Positions 7,438 to 14,743 of a stretch of 41,922 nt of DNA are shown one piece after another (position 1 is the stretch's first letter; each line of letters opens with the position of its first letter). This DNA comes from Bryobacterales bacterium. Its GTDB lineage: Bacteria > Acidobacteriota > Terriglobia > Bryobacterales > Bryobacteraceae. The translations under genes were made by a program, and so were the position numbers. Location of the stretch: contig PLRJ01000178.1 of the NCBI GenBank assembly GCA_003163855.1, forward strand, positions 841-42,762. The letters run 5' to 3'. The notes beneath the pieces were generated by a model. It was not told the DNA's origin. It ran no database searches and saw only the letters and a program-made list of their open reading frames with translations.

Positions 7438-7593
7438 CTAGCCGTTCACTGAACAGCCGGAGTGGCCGCAATTGCACGAAATCTCCATGCTTTTTCCCGC
7501 ATCCTCGCAGTACTGGCTGCAATATTTCTTATCTTTCGGAACAGTGCAGATACAAGCCGGGTGCGCGCACTTTTTGGTTGTCTCCTCAGCCAT
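7438..7593 (-). CDS. Small metallothionein-like Cys-rich protein (51 residues)
   Basis: Reading the minus strand from ATG at 7591-7593 to TAG at 7438-7440 gives 51 residues with eight Cys (positions 9, 14, 16, 25, 29, 40, 42, 47) and two His (11, 44). The arrangement CAHPACIC, then YCSQYC, then CNCGHSGC closely resembles bacterial metallothioneins of the SmtA/BmtA type (CxC pairs, YC..C, C.CGH..C), which bind Zn(II) and other soft metals in the cytoplasm through Cys and His. A purine-rich GCGAGG ends about 9 bases before the start. The C-terminal cGHSGC fits the conserved GH..C end of SmtA. It is a single gene on its strand. No SmtB-like repressor or obvious metal-responsive operator was recognised nearby, so regulation is unknown. 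Confidence 0.82.
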   Translation of the reverse strand: MAEETTKKCAHPACICTVPKDKKYCSQYCEDAGKSMEISCNCGHSGCSVNG

Positions 7594-7788
7594 TGATTCT
7601 TACCTCGCTTCGCTAAACTCCTGCCGTACTTCTTGCGATTCCAGCTAGGTTAACCCCACTAAACTGCAATTTGTTCCGAGGCACAATCAGGAGAAACACC
7701 AGCCTCTTCAGGATGAGTAGCTAACTTTCTGTCACCGGATTGTGGAACACTACGGAGGCAAGATCCGCGATCTTTTCCCACCCAGAAA

Positions 7789-8787
7789 ATGAAAAAACGT
7801 TCCGAACCCGCCCTACCGACTGAACTGGGCCGCCACATAATCATTGATACCGACCCTTCGCCCGATGATGCCGTTGCCTTCCTGGTTGCACTCGCCTCAC
7901 CAGCGGAACTCAACGTTCTGGCCATCACCACCGTAGCTGGTAATGTGCCCATCGAGCTAACGTCAAAGAACGCGCGCAAAGCGTTGGAACTCGCCGCCTG
8001 CGCAGACGTACCGGTCTACGCGGGTGCTGCCGCGCCCCTGGTACGCCCGCTGGTAACGGCGGAGCATGTCCATGGCCGCACTGGCTTTGATGGCTACGAT
8101 TTGCCGGAGCCCATAATGCCGCTTCAATCCGCTTTCGCGCCAGAGGCTATCGTCGATATGGTGATGTCCAAGCCACCGGGCGAGGTGACCTTGTGCTGCC
8201 TCGCCCCGCTGACGAATATTGCCCTGGCGCTCGCCAAAGAGCCGCGGCTTGCCGCCCGCTTGAAAGAGATTGTTCTGATGGGCGGATCATTCGCCGAAGG
8301 CGGCAATATCACGCCCGCCGCCGAATTCAATATCTACGTCGATCCGGAAGCTGCCGCCCGTGTCTTCAACTGCGGCGCGCCCATCACCATGATTCCGCTG
8401 GATTGCACCCACCAGGCGCGCACCACCACCCAGCGTCTGGAAAAACTCCGCCGCCTTGACACCCCCCTTGCCGAAGCCTTCTACCACCTGCTTAAATTCA
8501 ATAAAATCTTCGATGAACAAAAATATGGATGGGAAGGCGGCCCTCTTCACGACGCCACCGTCATCGCCTATCTGCTGGCCCCTGAGCTTTTCGCGGGCCG
8601 TCAGGTGAACGTCCAAATCGAATGCGCCAGCTCGCTCACTCTCGGCATGACCGTGGTCGACTGGTGGTCGGTTACCGGCAGGCCTGCGAATGTGAAGGTC
8701 CTGAACCAGATCAACGCCAGCGGCTACTTCGACCTGGTGATCGAGCGCCTTTCACGTTTTCCCCTAAGTGATGCTGCTGACGGCTGA
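7789..8787 (+). CDS. Inosine/uridine-preferring nucleoside hydrolase family protein
   Basis: A 332-residue nucleoside hydrolase (IunH family), which splits the N-glycosidic bond of nucleosides to give ribose and base. The Ca2+-binding Asp cluster near the N-terminus reads DTDPSPDDAVA (usual form DTDPGxDDA, so a Gly is replaced by Ser). AEFNIYVDPEAA carries the conserved Asn and Asp, LMGGSF precedes it, and PLHDATVIAYLLAP contains the HDA catalytic motif. No signal peptide is seen, so it is probably cytoplasmic. The start is ATG 7789. The 3' end overlaps the convergent Ser-rich gene by 24 bp. The substrate cannot be told from the sequence; plasmid-like or environmental family members use various purine and pyrimidine nucleosides. 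Confidence 0.85.
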   Translation: MKKRSEPALPTELGRHIIIDTDPSPDDAVAFLVALASPAELNVLAITTVAGNVPIELTSKNARKALELAACADVPVYAGAAAPLVRPLVTAEHVHGRTGFDGYDLPEPIMPLQSAFAPEAIVDMVMSKPPGEVTLCCLAPLTNIALALAKEPRLAARLKEIVLMGGSFAEGGNITPAAEFNIYVDPEAAARVFNCGAPITMIPLDCTHQARTTTQRLEKLRRLDTPLAEAFYHLLKFNKIFDEQKYGWEGGPLHDATVIAYLLAPELFAGRQVNVQIECASSLTLGMTVVDWWSVTGRPANVKVLNQINASGYFDLVIERLSRFPLSDAADG

Positions 8788-9393
8788 ACTGGTAGTGGAA
8801 CTGGAGGGGTTCAGGGAGTTCAAAATAATGCTGGCGGGGTTTAGCGACTGATTGGACGCAGTTCCCGCCGGAAAGGCGCCATTCGCGCTAAAGTACTGGA
8901 ACAGTCCCGCTGCGTTGTTGCTGCTGGCGGACGAACCGCTCGACGGCGTGCCGCTGCTCGACCCGCTTGCCGGTCCCATAGGGTGGTGGTGATGCCCGCT
9001 GCTCATCGCCTCAGCCAGATCCTGCACGTTCGGTAATTGGCCGCTCTGCGAGGCGGTCGAAAAGTCTTTTGACAGCGTGCTGAGTTTAGTGGCCAGTGTC
9101 GTGTTGCCCTGCGTTTGCGCCGCCTGCGCAGCGCTTTGCAGATTGGTGGAAATCTGCGACGTTACTTGCGCATACTGCGTTGGATTGGCTTGTTCCAACT
9201 GCTGCAAACCACTCAGCACCTGGGCAAATGGGGAAAGCTGACTTCCGCCTTGCCCGAGCGAAGCTAAAGTGGATGCCGAGCCACTGGAACTGCCGGCTGA
9301 GGAACTCGTACTCGTGGAGCCAGTTCCAAAAAGCGATTGTAGATATTGCTGGGAAATACTTCCCATGGCATGGATGTTCATGCCTGCACCCAT
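8764..9393 (-). CDS. Ser/Gly-rich protein with an internal helical domain, function unknown
   Basis: The 209-residue product has no signal peptide. It begins MGAGMNIHAMGSISQQYLQSLFG, runs through a Ser/Gly/Thr-rich linker (about residues 25-50), and has a helical block of about 75 residues rich in Gln/Ala/Leu (LSPFAQVLSGLQQLEQ...QYAQVTSQISTNLQ...LSTLSKDFSTA...GQLPNVQDLAEAM). After this it becomes Ser-rich again with an HHHH run. I recall similar hypothetical proteins ('...Q..FQQLAQALQSGDLS.AQ.') in Acidobacteriota and Proteobacteria, with low-complexity flanks around a short conserved helix. No function is known to me. ATG 9381 (MNIHAM) is an alternative start. Codon composition and context look native. 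Confidence 0.5.
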   Translation of the reverse strand: MGAGMNIHAMGSISQQYLQSLFGTGSTSTSSSAGSSSGSASTLASLGQGGSQLSPFAQVLSGLQQLEQANPTQYAQVTSQISTNLQSAAQAAQTQGNTTLATKLSTLSKDFSTASQSGQLPNVQDLAEAMSSGHHHHPMGPASGSSSGTPSSGSSASSNNAAGLFQYFSANGAFPAGTASNQSLNPASIILNSLNPSSSTTSSAVSSIT

Positions 9394-9528
9394 GCAATTG
9401 TCTCGCCGATCTAAGCACAGCTTAAGCTATTGAGAATCGGTGCCGGGCTTTCGGCGGAAGTCAAGATTCCGTCAGTTTTTCTGTTGCATGTCGATGAACT
9501 GCCTGCTTATGTAGCGGCGCGGTTCCGC

Positions 9529-10590
9529 CTAGGACGCCGCCGAAGCCCGTTTCGGAGGCGCTGTCTGCTGCAGTTCGAACTCAGCCGGCTTTTTCAATCC
9601 GAGCGCGACCAATCCCAAAGCTTGCCGCACGTCCGCCTCAATCGTCTGGCAGAACTCCGGCCGGTCAATCAGTAACTGCCGGGCGGTTTCACGGCCCTGT
9701 CCAATCCGCTCGCCTTTGTAGCTGTACCAGGAACCGCTTTTCTCCACGATGCCGCGCTCCACACCTAGATCCAGCACGTCTCCTTGCCGCGAAATGCCCC
9801 GCCCATACATGATGTCCACCTCCGCTTCACGAAACGGAGCGGCAATTTTGTTCTTCACAATCTTGATCTTGGTCCGGTTGCCGACGACAACTTCGCCTTC
9901 CTTGATGGCTGTCATGCGCCGCACTTCCACTCGCACGGAGGCATAAAACTTCAGCGCCCGTCCGCCGGTAGTCGTCTCAGGATTCCCGAAGACTACGCCA
10001 ATCTTCTCCCGCAATTGATTAATAAAGATGAGCAGCGTGTTCGTGCGCGATACCGAGGCCGTCAATTTTCTCAGCGCCTGCGACATCATGCGCGCTTGCA
10101 AACCCATATGGCTATCGCCCATCTCGCCTTCAATCTCCGCCTTGGGCGTCAAAGCGGCTACTGAATCTACCACCACCACGTCGATCGCCTGTGACTGCAC
10201 TAATGATTGTGCAATCTCCAGCCCCTGCTCTCCATAGTCGGGCTGGGACACGATCAGGTTCTCGACATCTACCCCCAGCTTGGCAGCATAGGTAGGGTCT
10301 AAGGCGTGCTCGGCATCAATGAACGCCGCGTTGCCACCTTGCCGTTGCGCCTCCGCAATCACCTGCAGCGCCAGGGTCGTCTTGCCGGACGATTCAGGCC
10401 CGAATACTTCAACCACGCGGCCGCGCGGCAGTCCGCCCGCGCCCAGCGCATTATCGACCGCCAGCGAACCAGTCGAAATCACCTCCACGGCGAGTGCCGC
10501 TTTCGAACCTAGCATTTGGACCGCACCCTTGCCGAACTGCTTGTCCATTTGCGCCAGTGCGCTCAAAATAAGTTTTCGTCTGTCGTCCAT
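9529..10590 (-). CDS. recA: RecA recombinase
   Basis: A 353-residue RecA, the ATP-dependent filament-forming strand-exchange protein that also activates LexA self-cleavage. Walker A is GPESSGKTT, Walker B is the [12 protein letters not shown] strand, loop L1 lies around [15 protein letters not shown] and loop L2 around [21 protein letters not shown]. The usual N-terminal helix ([18 protein letters not shown]) and the C-terminal Lys/Asp-rich region are present. The start is ATG 10588-10590 with AGAGGGAA about 5 bases upstream; a frame extension to 10650 has no homology. A GTTC-N7-GAAC palindrome lies 88 bp upstream of the start (10678-10692) and could be an SOS operator. Transcription is divergent from the chemosensory operon. 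Confidence 0.98.
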   Translation of the reverse strand: MDDRRKLILSALAQMDKQFGKGAVQMLGSKAALAVEVISTGSLAVDNALGAGGLPRGRVVEVFGPESSGKTTLALQVIAEAQRQGGNAAFIDAEHALDPTYAAKLGVDVENLIVSQPDYGEQGLEIAQSLVQSQAIDVVVVDSVAALTPKAEIEGEMGDSHMGLQARMMSQALRKLTASVSRTNTLLIFINQLREKIGVVFGNPETTTGGRALKFYASVRVEVRRMTAIKEGEVVVGNRTKIKIVKNKIAAPFREAEVDIMYGRGISRQGDVLDLGVERGIVEKSGSWYSYKGERIGQGRETARQLLIDRPEFCQTIEADVRQALGLVALGLKKPAEFELQQTAPPKRASAAS

Positions 10591-10677
10591 GTTATTCCCT
10601 CTGAGCTTGCATCTGCTGCTGATTGGGAGTCCCTCGCAGGCTGCCGCCATCTCGTTTTTGTGCTTTCAGAAAAGTCC

Positions 10678-10692
10678 GTTCTGAAATGGAAC
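10678..10692. promoter_or_regulatory. GTTC-N7-GAAC palindrome, candidate SOS (LexA) operator upstream of recA
   Basis: The bases 10678-10681 (GTTC) and 10689-10692 (GAAC) form a perfect 4+4 inverted repeat around TGAAATG. The site sits 88 bp upstream of the recA start codon, where a promoter-proximal LexA site would be expected. LexA boxes in several phyla are GTTC/GAAC-type palindromes, but spacing differs between phyla and I do not know the acidobacterial consensus. A match of this size could also occur by chance in a 300-bp region. Confidence 0.3.
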
Positions 10693-10702
10693 GCGCCCGA
10701 TC

Positions 10703-10765
10703 AGCGCAAAGGGCAGATGGGCGACGCCGCCCACTAAAGGCGGCTTCGGCCTGCCCGTCTTGCGC
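10703..10765. repeat. Nested palindromic repeat, copy A (between recA and the che operon)
   Basis: The 63-bp element starts with AGCGCAAAGGG and ends with CCGTCTTGCGC. The ends are inverted repeats (GCGCAA at 10704-10709 with TTGCGC at 10760-10765), a second pair lies just inside (GGGCA 10711-10715 with TGCCC 10752-10756), and a third is GCCGCC (10726-10731) with GGCGGC (10739-10744). A diverged second copy with the same ends and the same inner pair is at 17945-18024. Similarity continues about 25 bp past the right end (TGTT, CT, AAAAGC, TTAC). It may be a dispersed REP-like palindrome or a transcribed hairpin. I could not match it to a named riboswitch. Confidence 0.6.
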
Positions 10766-10840
10766 ATGTTTCTACAAAAGCGCATTACCAGGATTATTCC
10801 TATCGATGCCGAAGCCCCCCGTACAGCCACTCTTTTGTCG

Positions 10841-10868
10841 TAACCCTTTGGCCGCTTGCGACCGATAG
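10841..10868 (+). promoter_or_regulatory. Candidate sigma-28 (FliA)-type promoter of the chemosensory operon
   Basis: TAACCCTT at 10841-10848 and ACCGATAG at 10861-10868, separated by 12 bp, resemble the motility/chemotaxis sigma factor consensus TAAAGTTT-N11-GCCGATAA. By eye the -35-like box matches 5 of 8 and the -10-like box 6 of 8, with a spacer one base too long. The site ends 26 bp before the first operon gene (ATG 10895). This is suggestive only; a sigma-70 type promoter elsewhere in the 300-bp gap is possible. Confidence 0.3.
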
Positions 10869-10894
10869 TTACAACGTGGAAGGTTTGGTCACGA

Positions 10895-11209
10895 ATGAAT
10901 CCTGTTCTCGAGCGAGGAGCATCTTTGAAGCCTATTCCCCTGACGGGCCCTTTGGATCAGTATGCAGCCGAGTCTTTAAAGAAAACCGTTTTACCTCTTC
11001 TCGCAGCCGGTTCAGATGTCAGCTTTGACTTTTCCGACGTGGAATATATCCATGCCGCTTCACTTCAGGTGTTGATTGCTCTCCAGAAGGACCTAAAAGC
11101 GGCGACCGGCCGATCCGTGACGCTTGTTGGCGCTGGAACTCGCGTGCGAGAGCTTTTCCGCATCTCGGGTACTGAAGAGTTGTTTCACTTTGCTGAGAGC
11201 AGTTCCTGA
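10895..11209 (+). CDS. STAS-domain protein, first gene of the che operon
   Basis: A 104-residue single-domain STAS protein (anti-sigma-factor-antagonist fold). It shows 'IPLTGPLDQYAAESLKKTVLP', the central VSFDFSDVEYIHAASLQVLIAL strand-helix, and a VTLVGAGTRVRELFRISG end, as in STAS proteins that accompany chemosensory gene clusters. In classical SpoIIAA/RsbV proteins the central loop is D-S-S-G with a phosphorylated Ser. Here it reads H53-A-A-S56, so the usual phospho-site is not conserved and regulation by an RsbW-type kinase is unlikely. ATG 10895 was preferred over an upstream in-frame TTG at 10856 because homology starts after it and GGAAGG lies about 11 bases before. The soluble receptor-like gene follows after 29 bp. 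Confidence 0.8.
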   Translation: MNPVLERGASLKPIPLTGPLDQYAAESLKKTVLPLLAAGSDVSFDFSDVEYIHAASLQVLIALQKDLKAATGRSVTLVGAGTRVRELFRISGTEELFHFAESSS

Positions 11210-11238
11210 CGATTAAATCGTCAGCCTAAGAAAAATCC

Positions 11239-12201
11239 ATGGAAGAAACCATTCAAGAAACAGGCACCCTTAAGGAAGAAGTGGCCTTTGCCTTACCTGT
11301 GCTTGACGTAATGGGCACTCAGTTGCGGCAAACGGCTTCTCAGATTGAGACAGCGGTTGTCGACGTGTGCAACCGGTTCCAGAGCATGGTGGACCGCGCG
11401 AAAGCGGGTGTCACCAAAGCCTCGGAGCTGCTGGCCGGGGGAGAACACCACAACTCACATGAATCCATAGCAACCCTTATTGAGGAAGCGCAACAGACGA
11501 TTGAGGCCTTGCTGCTGCACACCCAGCAGTCGGCGCGCGTTTCACAGAACGCTATCGAGCGTATTAACCGCGTGCGTAGCGCTACCGACGACATCACTAA
11601 GTCGCTTGCTCAACTGGACGACATAACTATCGGCAACCGGCTGCTGGCCGTCAACGCCAGGATTCAGGCGGTCTATGCGGGCGATCGCGCTGCCGGCTTC
11701 GGTGGAGTGGCGAATGAAATTGCAGTACAAGCGCGGCGCTCCGCTGAAATCGTCGACCTGATCAGAGCCGTTTCCACGGAACTACGCAATGTTTCTCAAG
11801 CCGCGCTCAACGACTTGGAATTAATGGCCGCTGAGGATCGGCGTGCGCTCGAGCGCAGCAAACTCGAGGTGAACCGCGTCCTCGCTGATTTTCGGCGAAT
11901 GGATGAGTATACAAGAAATTTCATTGCCGCCATGACTCAGGAAAGCGCCGGCGTGGCCGACGAAATCTCCTCTGCTGTCCGTTCACTGCAATTCCAGGAT
12001 CGAATCAACCAGCGCATGATTCACGTGGTGGATGAATTGAACACACTTCGCATTTCTCTCGGCGAGCACTGCAAGGACGTCAACGTCGATGGCCAGGAGG
12101 TCGCAAGACGCCTTTCCAGCATGTACACCATGCATGAAGAACGCCGCGTAATTGGAACCGACGATTCGCACTTGTCGGAGGGAGATGTAGAACTCTTCTA
12201 A
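11239..12201 (+). CDS. Soluble receptor-like (MCP hairpin) protein with a CheZ-like FQDxxxQ motif
   Basis: A 320-residue, mostly helical protein with no transmembrane segment. Residues about 125-170 carry a degenerate form of the MCP signalling hairpin: ITIGNRLLAVNARIQAVYAG and GFGGVANEIAVQARRS correspond to the canonical 'I..QTNLLALNAAIEAARAGE.G.GF.VVA.EVR.LA..S'. Further on, SLQFQDRINQRMIHV contains F252-Q-D254-xxx-Q258, the same spacing as the D/Q pair in the CheZ phosphatase motif (FQDLTGQ). Similar soluble proteins beside STAS genes occur in other che clusters as far as I recall. Likely roles are binding CheA/CheW as a decoy receptor, or dephosphorylating CheY-P; neither is proven. It lies between the STAS gene and cheY in the same operon. 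The start is ATG 11239. Confidence 0.72.
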   Translation: MEETIQETGTLKEEVAFALPVLDVMGTQLRQTASQIETAVVDVCNRFQSMVDRAKAGVTKASELLAGGEHHNSHESIATLIEEAQQTIEALLLHTQQSARVSQNAIERINRVRSATDDITKSLAQLDDITIGNRLLAVNARIQAVYAGDRAAGFGGVANEIAVQARRSAEIVDLIRAVSTELRNVSQAALNDLELMAAEDRRALERSKLEVNRVLADFRRMDEYTRNFIAAMTQESAGVADEISSAVRSLQFQDRINQRMIHVVDELNTLRISLGEHCKDVNVDGQEVARRLSSMYTMHEERRVIGTDDSHLSEGDVELF

Positions 12202-12258
12202 TGTTCAGAACAGGTTGTAAACCAGGCTGAATCTGGCAGGGAATAGGTACATAAACAA

Positions 12259-12624
12259 ATGGCTAAGAAAGCTCTTATTGTTGACGATTCGGCTTCCATG
12301 CGGCAAATGGTGGCTTATACCCTGAAGCAGGGTGGTTTTGAGGTGGTCGAAGGTGAAAACGGTCAAGATGCCCTTGACAAGTTGGCGGGCCACAAGTTGG
12401 ACCTTATTATTACCGACCTCAATATGCCAGTAATGGACGGCATCACCTTTATTCAGCATGTGCGGGTGCTCCCCAATCTTAAATTCGTACCAATCCTCAT
12501 GCTTACCACCGAAACGCAAGCCTCCAAAAAAGAACAAGGCAAGGCCGCCGGTGCAACGGGCTGGATCGTAAAGCCGTTCGATCCGGAAAAGCTTCTCCAA
12601 ACGGTCTCGAAAGTACTTCCCTAG
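12259..12624 (+). CDS. cheY: CheY response regulator
   Basis: A 121-residue single receiver domain. The acidic pocket is D9-D10, the phosphoacceptor is D53 in LIITDLNMP, the switch Thr is in LMLTTETQ and the conserved Lys is in WIVKPFDP. There is no output domain, as in CheY, which carries the signal from CheA to the motor or another effector. AAGKAAGATGW before the Lys is typical of chemotaxis CheY (ATGWIVKPF). The gene sits 57 bp after the receptor-like gene and 13 bp before cheA, so it is almost certainly phosphorylated by this CheA. The start is ATG 12259. Confidence 0.95.
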   Translation: MAKKALIVDDSASMRQMVAYTLKQGGFEVVEGENGQDALDKLAGHKLDLIITDLNMPVMDGITFIQHVRVLPNLKFVPILMLTTETQASKKEQGKAAGATGWIVKPFDPEKLLQTVSKVLP

Positions 12625-12637
12625 GTGCGCTAGCGCT

Positions 12638-14695
12638 ATGAAGATAGATCTCTCTCAATTTCGGGATACTTTCCTGCAGGAAAGTGCCGAACATATTGCC
12701 AATATCGAGAGCGGACTGCTGCAACTCAAGATTTCTACCGACGACGAGACGCTGCACAGCATATTTCGAGCCGCTCATTCCATCAAAGGCGGCGCCGGAG
12801 CCTTCGGCTTCACGGACGTCGTCAAATTCACCCATGTCCTCGAAAACCTCTTCGATCGCATGCGGGAGCATCAGATCGAAGTAACCTCGCCGCTGGTTTC
12901 ACTGCTGTTGCGCGCCAATGACGTATTGAAGGCGCTCATCGGTTCGCACGATGGCTCCGTGCCCCCCGGTACCGCGGAAATACAGAGTGCGCTCGAAGCG
13001 GCCTACCGGGAAGCTTCCGATAGCCAGACGTCCCTTCCCTCCAAATCCGCTGACGGAGCCCCTCCGCCCGCAGCCGCCGGGGAAAGCGAGTACACGGTCA
13101 CCTTCTCGCCAGCTCCTGAAATCTTTGGCGTTGGGTCCGACCCTTTGCTATTACTGCGCAACCTGTCAACGCTTGGACGTGTTATTTCGGTTGTTGTAGA
13201 TACACAACAGCTTCCGTCGCTGCAAGCTCTCATCCCTGAGACCTCCTACCTCAATTGGACAGTCACGCTGGAAACGATAGCCAACCGAAACGAACTGGAC
13301 GAGATCTTTGAATTCGTGCTCGATTGCGCCGTGGTCAAAATTACCGGCAAGGCTCCGCCTCCACAAGCCCAAGCAGCCGGAGTTCCATCCGCGAAAGCCG
13401 AGCAAACTGTGCAGCGAACGCCCGGCAAGACCGGCGCCCCCCGCGGAGAGTCGGCTTCCGTTCGCGTTCCAACCGAAAAGATAGACAAGCTGATCGACCT
13501 GGTAGGAGAGATGGTAATCGCCCATTCAATCACCGCCCGGCTGGTTGAAAATTTCGAGCCCCAGTCCCTCCTTCTGCTGCAGGAATCCGTCGTCAGCTTA
13601 GAACGGCATATCCGCGAGTTGCACGAGCGCACTATGTCGGTACGCATGCTGCCCATCGGCAGCCTGTTCAGCCGCTTCCAGCGCCTTATTCACGATCTGG
13701 CAAACGATACCGGCAAGAAGTTGCGCTTAGTCGTCGAAGGTGACGACACCGAAGTCGATCGCAGTGTTCTTGAACTTCTCAGTGATCCGCTGACTCATGT
13801 GCTGCGCAATTCCGCCGACCACGGCATCGAAATGCCGGACGTACGAACCGCCGCCGGCAAAGTTGCCGAAGGCACAATTCTACTGCGCGCTTCTCACCAG
13901 GCGGGCAACATTCTGCTGGAGATTGCCGACGATGGAGCCGGTCTCAACCTGCCGCGAATTCGCGAAAAAGCGATCGCAAAAGAATTGATCCCGGCCGACG
14001 CTGTCTTGACCGATGATCAGATTCGACTGCTGATCTTCGAGCCCGGGTTTTCCACTAAAGAGCAAGTCACAAATCTTTCCGGCCGTGGCGTTGGGATGGA
14101 CGTCGTCAAACGCAACATAACCACGCTGAACGGAACCATCCAGGTCGACAGCAAGAGCGGCTCCGGGACGCACATCCGCATCCAATTGCCCCTCACGCTG
14201 GCGATCATGGAGGGGCTGATTGTGCGCGTCGAAAGCCACAATTTTGTCATTCCTATCACTTCTATCGTGGAGACGGTTTGTCTCGAACCCAAAGAGATCC
14301 ACAGCATTGCCGCCCAGGGCGAAGTGGCGTTAGTGCGCGGCGAAGCCATTCCTTTAATCAGGTTGAACCGCATTTTCGGCTTAACCCAATTGGAAGATGC
14401 TGGTTCGACGCCCATCGAAGCCGATGTACGGAACAATCGTCATTTGTTGGTCGTGGTCGAATACAACGATCAAAGGGCAGCCTTGGAAGTGGATGAATTG
14501 CTCGGCCAGCAGCAGATCGTAGTTAAAAGCCTCGAGCGAAATTTTGAACGTCTCGAGGGAGCACTCGGGGCAACGATTCTTGGCGATGGACGAGCAGCGC
14601 TCATCCTGGATGCGCAAGCCATTATCCAGCGTCGCAACAAAGGCGGATCAAGTAGTCAGCGCGCCGGAAAACCGAGGTTGAGCCTGGTTGCCTGA
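12638..14695 (+). CDS. cheA: CheA chemotaxis histidine kinase
   Basis: A 685-residue CheA with full domain order. The N-terminal HPt domain has the phosphorylated His47 in AAHSIKGGAGAFGF. A middle domain (about 148-230, with GSDPLLLLRNLSTLG) occupies the P2 position, and a Pro/Ala linker follows. The P3 dimerisation segment is VRVPTEKIDKLIDLVGEM. The ATPase has the N box (LTHVLRNSADHGIE), G1 (DDGAGL), F box (FEPGFSTK) and G2 (SGRGVGMDVV). A C-terminal CheW-like P5 domain follows. It phosphorylates CheY and CheB when bound with CheW to receptors at the inner membrane. The kinase looks intact. It follows cheY by 13 bp and precedes the transmembrane receptor gene. Confidence 0.97.
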   Translation: MKIDLSQFRDTFLQESAEHIANIESGLLQLKISTDDETLHSIFRAAHSIKGGAGAFGFTDVVKFTHVLENLFDRMREHQIEVTSPLVSLLLRANDVLKALIGSHDGSVPPGTAEIQSALEAAYREASDSQTSLPSKSADGAPPPAAAGESEYTVTFSPAPEIFGVGSDPLLLLRNLSTLGRVISVVVDTQQLPSLQALIPETSYLNWTVTLETIANRNELDEIFEFVLDCAVVKITGKAPPPQAQAAGVPSAKAEQTVQRTPGKTGAPRGESASVRVPTEKIDKLIDLVGEMVIAHSITARLVENFEPQSLLLLQESVVSLERHIRELHERTMSVRMLPIGSLFSRFQRLIHDLANDTGKKLRLVVEGDDTEVDRSVLELLSDPLTHVLRNSADHGIEMPDVRTAAGKVAEGTILLRASHQAGNILLEIADDGAGLNLPRIREKAIAKELIPADAVLTDDQIRLLIFEPGFSTKEQVTNLSGRGVGMDVVKRNITTLNGTIQVDSKSGSGTHIRIQLPLTLAIMEGLIVRVESHNFVIPITSIVETVCLEPKEIHSIAAQGEVALVRGEAIPLIRLNRIFGLTQLEDAGSTPIEADVRNNRHLLVVVEYNDQRAALEVDELLGQQQIVVKSLERNFERLEGALGATILGDGRAALILDAQAIIQRRNKGGSSSQRAGKPRLSLVA

Positions 14696-14743
14696 CCAAA
14701 TGGCGTTAAACGACGATCTGGCGCCGCCTTCTCTTGAGGAAAT

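Noticed and set aside
8764..9393. HHHH run in the Ser-rich protein as a metal-binding site
   Set aside because: It is a single low-complexity run in a variable tail, with no other metal ligands nearby.
10703..10765. Riboswitch (for example c-di-GMP-I) as explanation for the palindrome
   Set aside because: The CGCAAAG-like bases resemble part of the GEMM core, but the other conserved pieces (AGGGCAAACC arm and tetraloop receptor) are missing, and copy B does not preserve them.
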